Position numbers and translations under genes: made by a program. 64,000 nucleotides of DNA from Plotosus lineatus. Taxonomy: Eukaryota > Chordata > Actinopteri > Siluriformes > Plotosidae. Below the pieces are notes generated by a model. It saw only the letters and a list, made by a program, of their open reading frames with translations. It was not told where the DNA came from and ran no database searches. The stretch spans positions 7,214,466 through 7,278,465 of the forward strand of contig CM045746.1 of assembly GCA_024760905.1 (NCBI GenBank), given 5' to 3'. Within the stretch, counting starts at the first letter, position 1; every line of letters starts with the position of its first letter. This document shows, in pieces, positions 20,710 to 30,051 of the stretch.

Positions 20710-20792
20710 TTCCTTTCCGTTCCTATATGTGTAAAAGCACAAATGGCAATAAAAAATCTTGAATCTTCAATGTGTACACTATACACACACAC

Positions 20793-20870
<78 letters not shown>

Positions 20871-20990
20871 TGTGTACTGTTTATATATTTTATTAATAAA
20901 TATCACAGTACAAAATTAAAAAGTTTTTCTAAAACATTACTACATTTCACTACATTATATGGTATTAATAAGTAAGAGCGCCTATAGAAT
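20710..20990. repeat. Left copy of a long direct duplication flanking a retroelement
   Basis: Runs from TTCCTTTCCGTTCCTATATG through CA and TA microsatellites to GAGCGCCTATAGAAT. It is nearly identical to 22896-23154; the length difference is in the microsatellites. The sequence belongs to the pogo-like element whose right end is at about 23330. Confidence 0.9.
20793..20868. repeat. (AT)n microsatellite within the left long duplication
   Basis: About 37 TA units. The corresponding tract in the right copy (23002-23031) has about 15, which accounts for much of the length difference between the duplicates. Confidence 0.95.
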
Positions 20991-22895
20991 TCAGAATATA
21001 GAATATAGAATCAGGGGTGCATCAACCGCCTCTAAGAGGATTTATGGATGACCTAACAGTTACAACATCAACACATGTACAAGCAAGATGGGTACTAGCC
21101 TCATTAGATGACACTATTACATGGGCAAGAATGAAGTTTAAGCCGAGGAAATCAAGATGCTTAATACTGAAAAAAGGTAGAATCAACCAGCAGGTCAAAC
21201 TAAAGGTGCAGAGTGAAGAAATCCCTAGTATAGTAGGAAATCCGATCAAGTGTCTAGGGAAGTGGTTTGATGCAACTTTGAAAGATACGAACCAGTCAAA
21301 AGACATTCAACCAACAGTAAAAGGATGGCTTAGAGTAGTAGATGGAAGTAAACTGCCAGGGAAATATAAGGCTTGGATTTACCAGCATGGAATCTTACCC
21401 AGGCTGATGTGGCTGCTACTGATCTATGAGATAGCGATGACGCATGTAGAATCAATAGAGAAGACAGTCAGCAGCTTTGTTAGAAGGTGGTTAGGGGTTC
21501 CACCAAGCTTTACATCAATTGGTTTATACAGTAAGACAGCACAGTTACAATTACCACTATCATCAGTAATTGAAGAGTTTAAGGTAACAAAATGCAGGAC
21601 AGTACTAACATTAAGGGACTCGAAAGACCAGAAAGTTCAAGAGGCAGGGGTACAGACAAGGTCTGGAAGGAAATGGTCAGCAGCAGCAGCAGTAGATCAG
21701 GCAGAGAGTATACTAGAGCTAAGAGACAAGATCGGTAACACTTGTAGAGGGCGGCAAGGAATTGGTACATCACACTTCCAACAATGGAACAAGGCAGATA
21801 GGACAGAGAAAAGAAGCATGGTTCAGGAAGAAGTGAGAAGAGAGGTGGAGGAAGCAAGGATATCACGTGCAGTAGAACTAGGAAAGCAAGGAGCTTGGAC
21901 GAGATGGGAGCTACCACAACGTAAGATCACGTGGTCAGACCTCTGGAAGATGGACCAATTCAGAATATCTTTCCTGTTAAGATCAGTATATGACACTTTA
22001 CCCTCACCAGCAAATCTTTTTCAGTGGGGACTCGCACAGGATCCAGCATGTAAGTTATGTGGGAAGAGAGGAACCATGGCTCACATATTATCGGGATGCA
22101 TAGTGGCCTTGAAGCAAGGACGGTATAGATGGAGACATGACAGGGTATTAGAGAAGCTAGCAGACATAGTAGAGAAGGAAAGAACCAGGAAACGAACAAC
22201 AAAGAAGAAGCAGGAAATAATACAGTTTGTCAAAGAAGGAGCTAAAACCCCAGCAAGGACCAACGCTGGACAGAAGCCATCGGTGCTCGACGCTGGTAGG
22301 GACTGGGAACTTAGAGTGGACTTGAGGAGGAAGCTAGTTTTCCCAGACATTGTTACAACAACTCTGAGACCAGACATGGTTTTGTGGTCAACTCAGGTGA
22401 AGACTCTTATAGCAATAGAACTGACTGTACCATGGGAGGAGAACTGTGACGAAGCCAATGAGAGGAAATCACTGAAGTATGCAGATCTGATAGAAGAATG
22501 CAGACAAAAGGGTTGGAAGGTGTCACTGTTTCCAGTTGAGATCGGGTGCAGAGGGTTCCCGGCACAATCAGTGTGGAAGTTGATGACAGCACTAGGAACA
22601 ACATCATCATTACGGAAATACGCAGTGAGGCAGTTAGCTGAGGCAGCAGAGAAGGCATCATGCTGGGTATGGCATCGACGAGATGAGCTGAACTGGGCGC
22701 CTGGAAGCGAGTAGTGGTTTGGCCACCATTACTGACCCGCCAACTGGAGGATGTCATGGTTTAGGGTCGAAACATCCGAGGAAAGTTGGAGACCATCTGA
22801 TGACAATTCCAGGCAGGGAGTGTGGCGAATCAAGTCGGGCATTGACAGTATGCCTTGACTTTCATGCAGAATACCATCATCTGTAAGTTAATTTA
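20991..22895 (+). mobile_element. 5'-truncated REL-type LINE insertion
   Basis: Everything between the two long direct repeats: the 565-codon frame plus a 3' UTR of about 180 bp ending ATCATCTGTAAGTTAATTTA with no poly-A tail. Orientation is plus. It sits inside pogo-like sequence. Confidence 0.82.
21017..22714 (+). CDS. Non-LTR retrotransposon protein, RT C-terminal part plus restriction-like endonuclease (5'-truncated)
   Basis: Uninterrupted 565-codon frame. It opens inside the reverse transcriptase: FMDDLTVTT (residues 9-17) is the catalytic C motif, followed by thumb-like sequence (GYQHG-type block IYQHGILPRLMWLLL, 121-135). Near 345-361 is a CCHC finger (C345, C348, H356, C361), then RYRWRHD (369-375). 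RPDMVLW (451-457) with AIELTVPWE (466-474) fits the PD-x14-E of a restriction-like endonuclease. This layout is that of site-selective LINEs (R2, R4, NeSL or HERO-like groups); I cannot assign the clade. RT motifs before FMDD are absent, so the copy is dead on arrival, yet the frame has stayed open, which suggests a recent insertion. The ATG chosen is merely the first in frame. Confidence 0.85.
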   Translation: MHQPPLRGFMDDLTVTTSTHVQARWVLASLDDTITWARMKFKPRKSRCLILKKGRINQQVKLKVQSEEIPSIVGNPIKCLGKWFDATLKDTNQSKDIQPTVKGWLRVVDGSKLPGKYKAWIYQHGILPRLMWLLLIYEIAMTHVESIEKTVSSFVRRWLGVPPSFTSIGLYSKTAQLQLPLSSVIEEFKVTKCRTVLTLRDSKDQKVQEAGVQTRSGRKWSAAAAVDQAESILELRDKIGNTCRGRQGIGTSHFQQWNKADRTEKRSMVQEEVRREVEEARISRAVELGKQGAWTRWELPQRKITWSDLWKMDQFRISFLLRSVYDTLPSPANLFQWGLAQDPACKLCGKRGTMAHILSGCIVALKQGRYRWRHDRVLEKLADIVEKERTRKRTTKKKQEIIQFVKEGAKTPARTNAGQKPSVLDAGRDWELRVDLRRKLVFPDIVTTTLRPDMVLWSTQVKTLIAIELTVPWEENCDEANERKSLKYADLIEECRQKGWKVSLFPVEIGCRGFPAQSVWKLMTALGTTSSLRKYAVRQLAEAAEKASCWVWHRRDELNWAPGSE

Positions 22896-22965
22896 TTCCT
22901 TTCCGTTCCTATATGTGTAAAAGCACAAATGGCAATAAAAAATCTTGAATCTTCAATGTGTACAC

Positions 22966-23034
<69 letters not shown>

Positions 23035-23154
23035 TGTGTACTGTTTATATATTTTATTAATAAATATCACAGTACAAAATTAAAAAGTTTTTCTAAAACA
23101 TTACTACATTTCACTACATTATATGGTATTAATAAGTAAGAGCGCCTATAGAAT
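22896..23154. repeat. Right copy of the long direct duplication
   Basis: Starts TTCCTTTCCGTTCCTATATG directly after the retroelement 3' end, and ends GCCTATAGAAT. It then continues into the remainder of the pogo-like element (GTGTTTAAGAAGCATATTTT as at 6330), showing that this side is the original target. Confidence 0.9.
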
Positions 23155-23331
23155 GTGTTTAAGAAGCATATTTTGCATGTAATAGATACATAGTATTTTA
23201 CTTCGGGTTGATTATTCGCGCATGTAATATGATAAATGGGATTGTACTTCCAGGTACAGAACTCTCGGATTATCTTCATTCACAGGAGGGGCTGGAACCA
23301 AACCCCCACGAATAAAGAGGGCCTACTGTGT
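23155..23331. mobile_element. Right end of a pogo/Tigger-like element
   Basis: Matches 6320-6508, including GGAACCAAACCCCCACGAAT and the terminal AGGGCCTACTG. The left end of this copy is obscured by later insertions. Confidence 0.75.
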
Positions 23332-23334
23332 GTG

Positions 23335-23378
<44 letters not shown>

Positions 23379-23379
<1 letters not shown>

Positions 23380-23654
23380 GATTTTCTGAGTAGATCCTTC
23401 CGTAGGAGAGTGCTCAATACTTTTTGGTAGAGCAAATAACAAAAGGACAGGACAAAGGCTTTCTATTGAAACTCCATTTATCACTACAGATCTGTTTCGA
23501 GGGGTGGTGAAACCATCCCCTCTCTTCAGGTGATTACAGAAGAAAGTAATTTCTTCTGTAATCACCTGAAGAGAGGGGATGGTTTCACCACCCCTCGAAA
23601 CAGATCTGTAGTGATAAATGGAGTTTCAATAGAAAGCCTTTGTCCTGTCCTTTT
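23379..23654. mobile_element. Long-hairpin element, copy 1
   Basis: A lead of about 62 bp (GAGGATTTTCTGAGTAGATC to GAGCAAATAAC), then a 214-bp inverted repeat at 23441-23654: arms of 105 bp with a 4-base spacer at 23546-23549, starting AAAAGGACAGGACAAAGGCT. (TA)n flanks both sides. No coding frame. A second copy lies at 46157-46432. Confidence 0.9.
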
Positions 23655-23656
23655 GG

Positions 23657-23686
<30 letters not shown>

Positions 23687-23688
<2 letters not shown>

Positions 23689-24474
23689 CCGTAATTGACG
23701 TAATAAGCGTCAATAACCCCCCCCAGTGTTTTTGCTTTTATGTCTAATGTCTAATAACCACCCATGTGTACTGCGATCAAAATGGTAGATCAAACTTCCC
23801 AATTTTATTCGATCAGTCTCTGTAAGAGTAAAATGAGGCATTCACTGCCAGTAAAAGTGAGTTTACACAATATTTCAAGACCCCGTGCCACTGGGGAATG
23901 TCTACAATGTTCATTCGTAACAACACATTTGATTGTTCTGCCGTGCTTTAAAAAACAGGGAAATATTTTGCTGTGTTCGCTTGCTAAATGTCCAACAACC
24001 GCTGAACCATTAGAAACTGCTACAGCAATATGGACCTATCAGAAAGTGACGAGTATTTTTCACCCAATTCTACTCCTCACTAACTTCATATAAATTTAAA
24101 GACATTCCTGGCCAAGTGCTTTTGTTCATGTTCGTGTTGATTCGTTCAATGTGCCGTGTGCTAAAGTTGACATTCATGTTGATTGGCTCAATTTTACTTA
24201 TGGGAAAATGTTTAAAGGAACAGCACCGGGAGGGAAAAGTAAGGGGTCTTTTTTTAAAATCATGCTGTTTTCTTTTTATTTTCAGCTTTCATGTAAGTAA
24301 TTTGGTTGATACCACAAAATGAATAATATAAATACCAGTAAAACTCTTTTATTGTTCTGTTATTATTCTTGTTTTCCACCTCGATGGTAATAAGCACTTA
24401 CCATTCCACTCCACTGGTAACATTTTAATAAGCACCCACCCACTCCAATTTTTCAAGTGCCCTGGGCGCTTATC

Positions 24475-24475
<1 letters not shown>
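23687..24475. mobile_element. Possible MITE
   Basis: The left edge CCGTAATTGACGTAATAAGC and right edge GGGCGCTTATCAAC share ATAAGCG inverted, and the right edge abuts a (CA)n run. The inverted match is short and no target duplication is clear. Confidence 0.35.

Positions 24476-24476
<1 letters not shown>

Positions 24477-24526
<50 letters not shown>
24477..24526. repeat. (CA)n microsatellite
   Basis: About 25 CA units, directly at the right edge of the possible MITE at 23687-24475. Confidence 0.97.
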
Positions 24527-24531
<5 letters not shown>

Positions 24532-24914
24532 CCAGTCTATGTTCTGTTGCATGTGGAATACCCAAAGGATTATGGGTAAATTAATCAGATAACAATTTGT
24601 TCAAACAATATTTTTAAATAAATTTTAGTCGGAATGCTCTAGATTATCAGGACCCAACTCGGTGATATCAACAATCAAGGACTAGTTCACAAAAACAGAT
24701 TTGCCAAAGTCCTTAAAAAATTAAGTAAAAAATAAAGGAAACACAACATAGCTGACTCCAAGAGCAATGGATGTTTCTGAGTAAAGATGTGCCAAAAATT
24801 CACGGAAGACTATATCACAGTCCTAAAACAAATGCTTCAAATTAAAAATAAATAAATAAAAAATAACATGGTTCCTACAGGCTTGGACTGAGTTAAAAAA
24901 AATAATGACTTTTA

Positions 24915-26025
24915 TACCCCCATTTCACTGGAGCGCAGAATGCAAGGATCATGGCAGAAAGGCGCGGAATGCACTATACGGAGGAGCTTCGGCATTTTTA
25001 CACGGAAAATGGGTCAAAAACTTACAGAAAATTGCACCTTCGGAACGATCACGGAGTGTTCGGAAAGGACACGGAAAGACCATGGTACAATGTCGGAATA
25101 CATGCATAAAAGCGCTCGGATCACCTTCGGAACCAGTGTGGACAGCAAAGGAAGACCTTCGGATAATTCACAGAACATTCACGAAAAGGACAGAACGTTT
25201 GCGGAACAACTGCGGTACTACTCTTTTTTAGAAGGAAGACCCATGGAATGATCTTGGAACAGGCAGAACATTCACGTTCAACACGGAATGACTGAGGAAT
25301 ACCCAGCATAACCACGTTTCAAAGAGGAAAAATCGGCAAAGATCAAAGTATTTGCTCCTGATTCCACCTATAAATACGTGGAATGACCAAGGAAGCCCAT
25401 TCTCTCATTCATACTATATGTTTATAATGTACAATAAATTTAAAATTTAACATGTTTTTAATTTACCATGTTTCTAATGTGCAATATGTTTATAATTTAC
25501 AATTAATCTGAAATTTAACATATGTTAATATGTTCAATATCAATAATGTCAATAGGTTCCTTTTATTTGGACCTCAATAAATCATTCCAGACTAAAACCA
25601 TGCACACAGGTCCAAAGCACAGTGGTTAAAACTTTAAAACTTTATTACATGAACAGCAAAACCGAAAAAAAAATAACTGGAGTAATTTAATATTTGTAGT
25701 GGATGTGACTTCCTTGAGTGTTCCGCAAGTCTTCCGTGTTATCCGCAACCATTCTGCAAACGTTCCCACATGTATTCCGCAAACCTTCTGTGAGTATTCT
25801 GTGGGGATTCTGTGGCCGTTTTTGACCACCCGAAAGGAGGAATGTTCGTGGAACGTTCATGGAAGACTTGCGGAATAAAAGGAATATTTTGGCCTGAATA
25901 TAGAGGAGGAATACCTTCGGAATCGTACGGAAGGACACGGAAGATGACGGAATGACTGAGGAATGTTGTAGGATGACTACAGTTTTGCTTCTGCAAGTCT
26001 GCCGCGCTCCAGTGAAATGGGGGTA
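24915..26025. mobile_element. MITE with CCCCCATTTCACTGGAGCGC ends and TTA duplication
   Basis: Inverted ends TACCCCCATTTCACTGGAGC (20 bp or more, perfect). TTA flanks both sides, the target size and sequence of PIF/Harbinger. 1111 bp, no transposase. The interior is unusual: the words CGGAA, ACGGAA and GGAAGAC and their complements recur every 15-30 bp over both halves, and ACGGAATGACTGAGGAAT occurs in both halves. Confidence 0.85.
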
Positions 26026-26029
26026 TTAA

Positions 26030-26610
26030 TGACTTTCCAGAGTTAAAATGACAGACTTTTTAATGACAAGTACCCCGAATTAAACCATAAGAGTTACTGA
26101 AATAACATTTATTACACTCAAAAAACTTTTAAACAGTGAGCATGAACCAATCAAAACATTACTTAGAAAGCAAAGTTTCAATATTTGACATCTTATTAAA
26201 CTGACAGTCAGGATAAAGTTTTAAAAAACTTCAATCAATATTTGGCACATATTGAATGTTTTGCAACAAAATACTCAATACTAATATGTGTCAAGCACCA
26301 TATATTAAGAAATAGTTAATATACTGAATGTTGTCAAAACATTAACTCAATGTGTCTTTGGCATCATATCATTTTCAATGTTAAACAAAGTAAAGTCACG
26401 ATGTGTATAAGTGAACTTGAATGCCTGGCAACACCACCCTGAGTTAACTGGATACTGTTATAACATCAATTTTATGTGTCTTTGGCAAAATAATGTCATT
26501 TTAAATGTTCATCAATAAACATCAAGTGTGTTATTGAACTTGAATGTGTGACAACACATCATCATAACACTGGTTAAACAACAGATTGTAAACTGAATGT
26601 TTCCGCAATA
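26030..26610. other. No feature recognised
   Basis: AT-rich single-copy-looking sequence with neither frames nor bounded repeats. Confidence 0.45.
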
Positions 26611-26615
26611 TAATA

Positions 26616-27029
26616 CAGGGATCCCTCGCTACTTCACGCTTCAATGCATTTGAGTTTGTTTTTTTAAATATTACTCGAATTTAAAAAAATGAAGAGATTA
26701 AGGAGGAATAGAGAAAATGCTGCAAAACAAGGCCAATTATACAAAAAACAACCATCAAAACTACTTACATTTTTAGGTGAGGTGCGTGTCTGAGTGCGAG
26801 CACAAAAATGTATGTGTACTTATATTTTATTTACATCTTATACATTTTATTTTTGAATGTTTCATTGTTATTATAAGCTTTTAGAGTGTTGAATATGCAT
26901 TTATTGATATTATATACACACATACATGTACGTATACGTCAGTCAGAGGGGTCGATCCTACTTCTCGAAAGTCGACGGTCACGGGGGGGATCTTGGTCCC
27001 AATTAACCGCAGAAAATGCGGGATCCCTG
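26616..27029. mobile_element. Tigger-like MITE, family CAGGGATCCCTCGC, copy 1
   Basis: Ends CAGGGATCCCTCGCTACTTC and, at the right, GCGGGATCCCTG, with TA on both sides. 414 bp. Relatives at 58523-59042 and 62191-62645. Confidence 0.85.
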
Positions 27030-27163
27030 TACCATTATTACTGTTCAGCAATATAATTAATACACTATGTCACGAAACTTGATGTCCAGCAACAGAACAC
27101 CCAGAGTAAACTGAACACATTAACCTGAATGTTTCTTTGGCAACACAATACCATTCTTACTGT

Positions 27164-27468
27164 CTGTCTGTCTTCCTTTCGGCTTTTTCCCTTTTACTCG
27201 GGAGTCGCCACAGCGAATCATCTGAGTCATATGTTTGATTTGGCAGCAACCCTTTTTAGCAAGGGACAGAAACACGCTGACGGCTTTGCAGCTACTCTTT
27301 ACGAAAGTCAGCAATGGTTCTTTTACATGCCTCTCACCATAGACAGTGAGAGACATGGCCCGCCTTTGATAACCCAGTTAGCTGCACTGGGGGGTGGGGG
27401 GGTGGGGGTGGGGGAAGAGACAGTGGATCAGCGATCCAGCGCCCTATACCACTAGACCACCACTGCCC
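27164..27468 (-). mobile_element. tRNA-Ser-type SINE with 19-bp target duplication
   Basis: Flanked by ACAATACCATTCTTACTGT at 27145-27163 and 27469-27487, perfect. The minus strand runs from the head GGGCAGTGGTGGTCTAGTGG to the tail GAAAGGAAGACAGACAG. The B-box part of the head is deleted and replaced by a C-rich run, so this copy cannot be transcribed from an internal promoter. Confidence 0.92.
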
Positions 27469-27489
27469 ACAATACCATTCTTACTGTAT

Positions 27490-28420
27490 GGTAATATAAT
27501 TAGAAAATGACCCTGAATTTCAATGTCTGCAAACCAAAATTATAAGTTTAGCACCTCAACTGTTTGAAAAATAAAACATATGTATTAGTATATAAGTGAT
27601 CATGTTTCTATTTCCTGTTTTTATGTTTTTCACCGAGTTCCTTTTGCACAGTTCGAACTCTTGCTTCTTCTTCTTCTCTTTTCTCTTTGACCAAAGTGCG
27701 GTAGTTTCTTTCCCATATTCCCAAAACGTCTTTTTTTGTGGCACGGATGGCATCAAAACGAACATTTGTCATTCGGAAGACACTCAATACAGACAGAAAA
27801 TTCCTCATCTGATAGCCACCATTTGTTAAACATGCATTTACTTATGTCAAATATAACAAAGCAGCGCAGTTTCAGCGTGAATGCCGAGTTTAAAAGCATG
27901 AAGTTTGTCTTTTAATTTCGTGGTATTGATATTGTTGTTCTGCACATGGGTGCAGCCGTTTGCAAGGTCTACATTACGCATGTTGCACATTCGTCGACCT
28001 TCATATACACATATATGCAAGCCGATTTCAAACATAGAGATTAAGAGCCACACACACTCAAAACATTTAAAAATTCTACCGGTTCATGTTTTGTTTTTTT
28101 TTTTCATTTTAATGACTTCTAATGATGCAACAGTAACATTTACTGACTTTTACAGGCTTTAAAAAAACTTTTTTAATTTAATGACTTTTAATGATGTGTG
28201 AAAACCATGAATACATTTTAAAAATAATTTTATTGGAAATTGGGCCTCTTGATGGCGCGAGAGATGAGCAAAGAGCAAAGATATTGACTACAAGTTGATG
28301 TATGAACACATTAAACTTCTCTATAACTGTCCCAGATTTCAGAGGAACACAGCGACACGTTCAGTGTACAGCCACAAATTCCAGATTCTACAAAAGTATT
28401 GTGAAAATTCTAGCTATTAA
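27490..28420. other. No gene seen
   Basis: Mixed AT-rich sequence. A T-rich, pyrimidine-biased patch near 27650-27740 gives short frames on both strands without resemblance to a protein I know. Confidence 0.4.
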
Positions 28421-28422
28421 AG

Positions 28423-29827
28423 CAGGGGTGTCCAAACGTCCCACTGAGGACCACATACATAAAAATATAGGAGGGGTCGGGCTACTTACTAGAAATTAGG
28501 TACATATAGCCTTAAGTTTAGTGGATTAAAGTTAGAAAAATCAATTAAAAGTGGTCAAATATGTTATATTGTTGAATATAATTAAAGACAAAACTGCGTT
28601 CATCACAGCTTTCCTTAAATGGATCTTTACTAATTTATTCAGAAGCTTTGATAGCTCATTCTCAGATTGCACTCTCAGATTTCTTCTTCGTCAGAAGGCT
28701 CACAGAACAACGAAAGAACAATAAAGGGGAAAATGGGTCAGGTACATTTCAAGCTTGTTATTTAAGATATTAGGCGTAGCAACACAACTATTAATATTCT
28801 TTAGAAACGGTTATCAACATTAACAGGCTGAACTGGACCTAATAACAGGAGGTCTGAGATATTCTGGTGAGTATCAGCTGCACTGGGTATGTAAATCAGG
28901 CCATCAAGCTGCGATGCTGATCCGATGCCACCCGTGCCAAAAATCCATAAAAATGTCACTTTATTAAGGAGCAAATCTGCATCAGATGAGATCAGCTGAC
29001 TTTGCGTGTGCACTCTGTGTATTAACAAGAAAAAAGCATAAGAAAGTGGAGCGCAAAAGCAGAGTCGTGACAGAATTGACACGCATTATTGATATTTGTC
29101 ACATGCATGTTTATTAACACATGGGGACTGTGGAATATATTTTTACTCTCCTAAAGTGGGAACAGGGGCGGTGGTGGTTAGGGTTAGGGTAGTGGATAGG
29201 GCGCAGGATCGCTGATCCAAAGTTTGGGGGTTCGAGTCCCCACAGGGTTGTCACTGTCTCCCCAGTGCAGCTAACTGGGTTATCAAAGGCGGGCCATGTC
29301 TCTCACTATCTTTGATGAGAAGCATGTAAAAGAACCATTGTTGACTTTCGTAAAAGAGTAGGCTGCAAAGCCGTCAGCGTGTTTCTGTGACCTGGAGAGG
29401 GATGGGCTCCGCCAGGCCAAATCAGCCCAAGTCTCGCCATGAAGGCACCCCAACGACATCCGCAGGATGTTAAGGGGAAGTGAAGAAGTGAAGAAAGTGG
29501 GAACAGCATTGCACTCAGTGGAAGCAAGAAATATTCACTCTCCCACCGGGTCTGAAATTTTCTGCACTCACTTTCTACCTTTCGCTTCTTTGGTTCTATC
29601 ATGTTTAGTAACTTGGTGTTAATTTCTTCTGTGATTGTACTTTTTGGTGGAGCAACTGCCTCGATTAACAGTAGCTCCCCTGGTGTTAAAGCTAAGACGC
29701 TCAGCAAACTCAAATAAAAGTTGAAGTGCAGGCCATATTCTATTCTATTTATGAAATTTCTTGTGGGCCAATTAAAAATGGACCATTGGCCGCAGTTGGC
29801 CCGCGGGCCGTAGTTTGGACAAGCCTG
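28423..29827 (-). mobile_element. hAT transposon (Charlie-like ends) downstream of frg1
   Basis: Ends CAGGGGTGTCCAAAC and, inverted at the right, CAGGCTTGTCCAAAC. Flanks TATTAAAG (28415-28422) and TATTCAAG (29828-29835) match at 7 of 8. The minus strand keeps a piece of the transposase N-terminal region, KKRKVESECRKFQTRWES (about 29530-29600), like the ZBED/GTF2IRD2-type hAT proteins. A SINE fragment lies inside at 29164-29388. Confidence 0.85.
29164..29388 (+). mobile_element. tRNA-Ser-type SINE, 5' part
   Basis: Head GGGGCGGTGGTGGTTAGGGT, arm GGATCGCTGATCC, B box GGTTCGAGTCC, body to GTGTTTCTGT, then the homology stops. The A-box region contains two TTAGGG units, probably by slippage. Confidence 0.8.
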
Positions 29828-29910
29828 TATTCAAGCAATAACAATAAAACAATTAAAAAAAGAACAATATTAAAACCTGCTGGAGATGTTGAGTCTGGTC
29901 AATACAAATG

Positions 29911-29916
29911 TTTAAT
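29911..29916 (-). terminator. frg1: Candidate frg1 polyadenylation signal
   Basis: ATTAAA on the gene strand about 100 bases past the stop codon. It is the first hexamer of this class in the 3' UTR, and it lies just before the hAT boundary at 29827. Confidence 0.5.
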
Positions 29917-30014
29917 ATATAATACAGTAACATCACACTGATCAAAATTACTATTACAACAAAAAGTAAACACATATAAAAAGAAAAGATAAAAGAGGAA
30001 AACTTCCTCCTTTG

Positions 30015-30051
30015 TCACTTGCAATATCGATCAGCTTTCATCTTGGATCTC
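30015..30051 (-). CDS. frg1: frg1 exon 9 and stop
   Basis: Acceptor TTCACAG|G, encoding [12 protein letters not shown] then TGA at 30015..30017. The ADRYCK ending is the family's C terminus. Confidence 0.94.
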
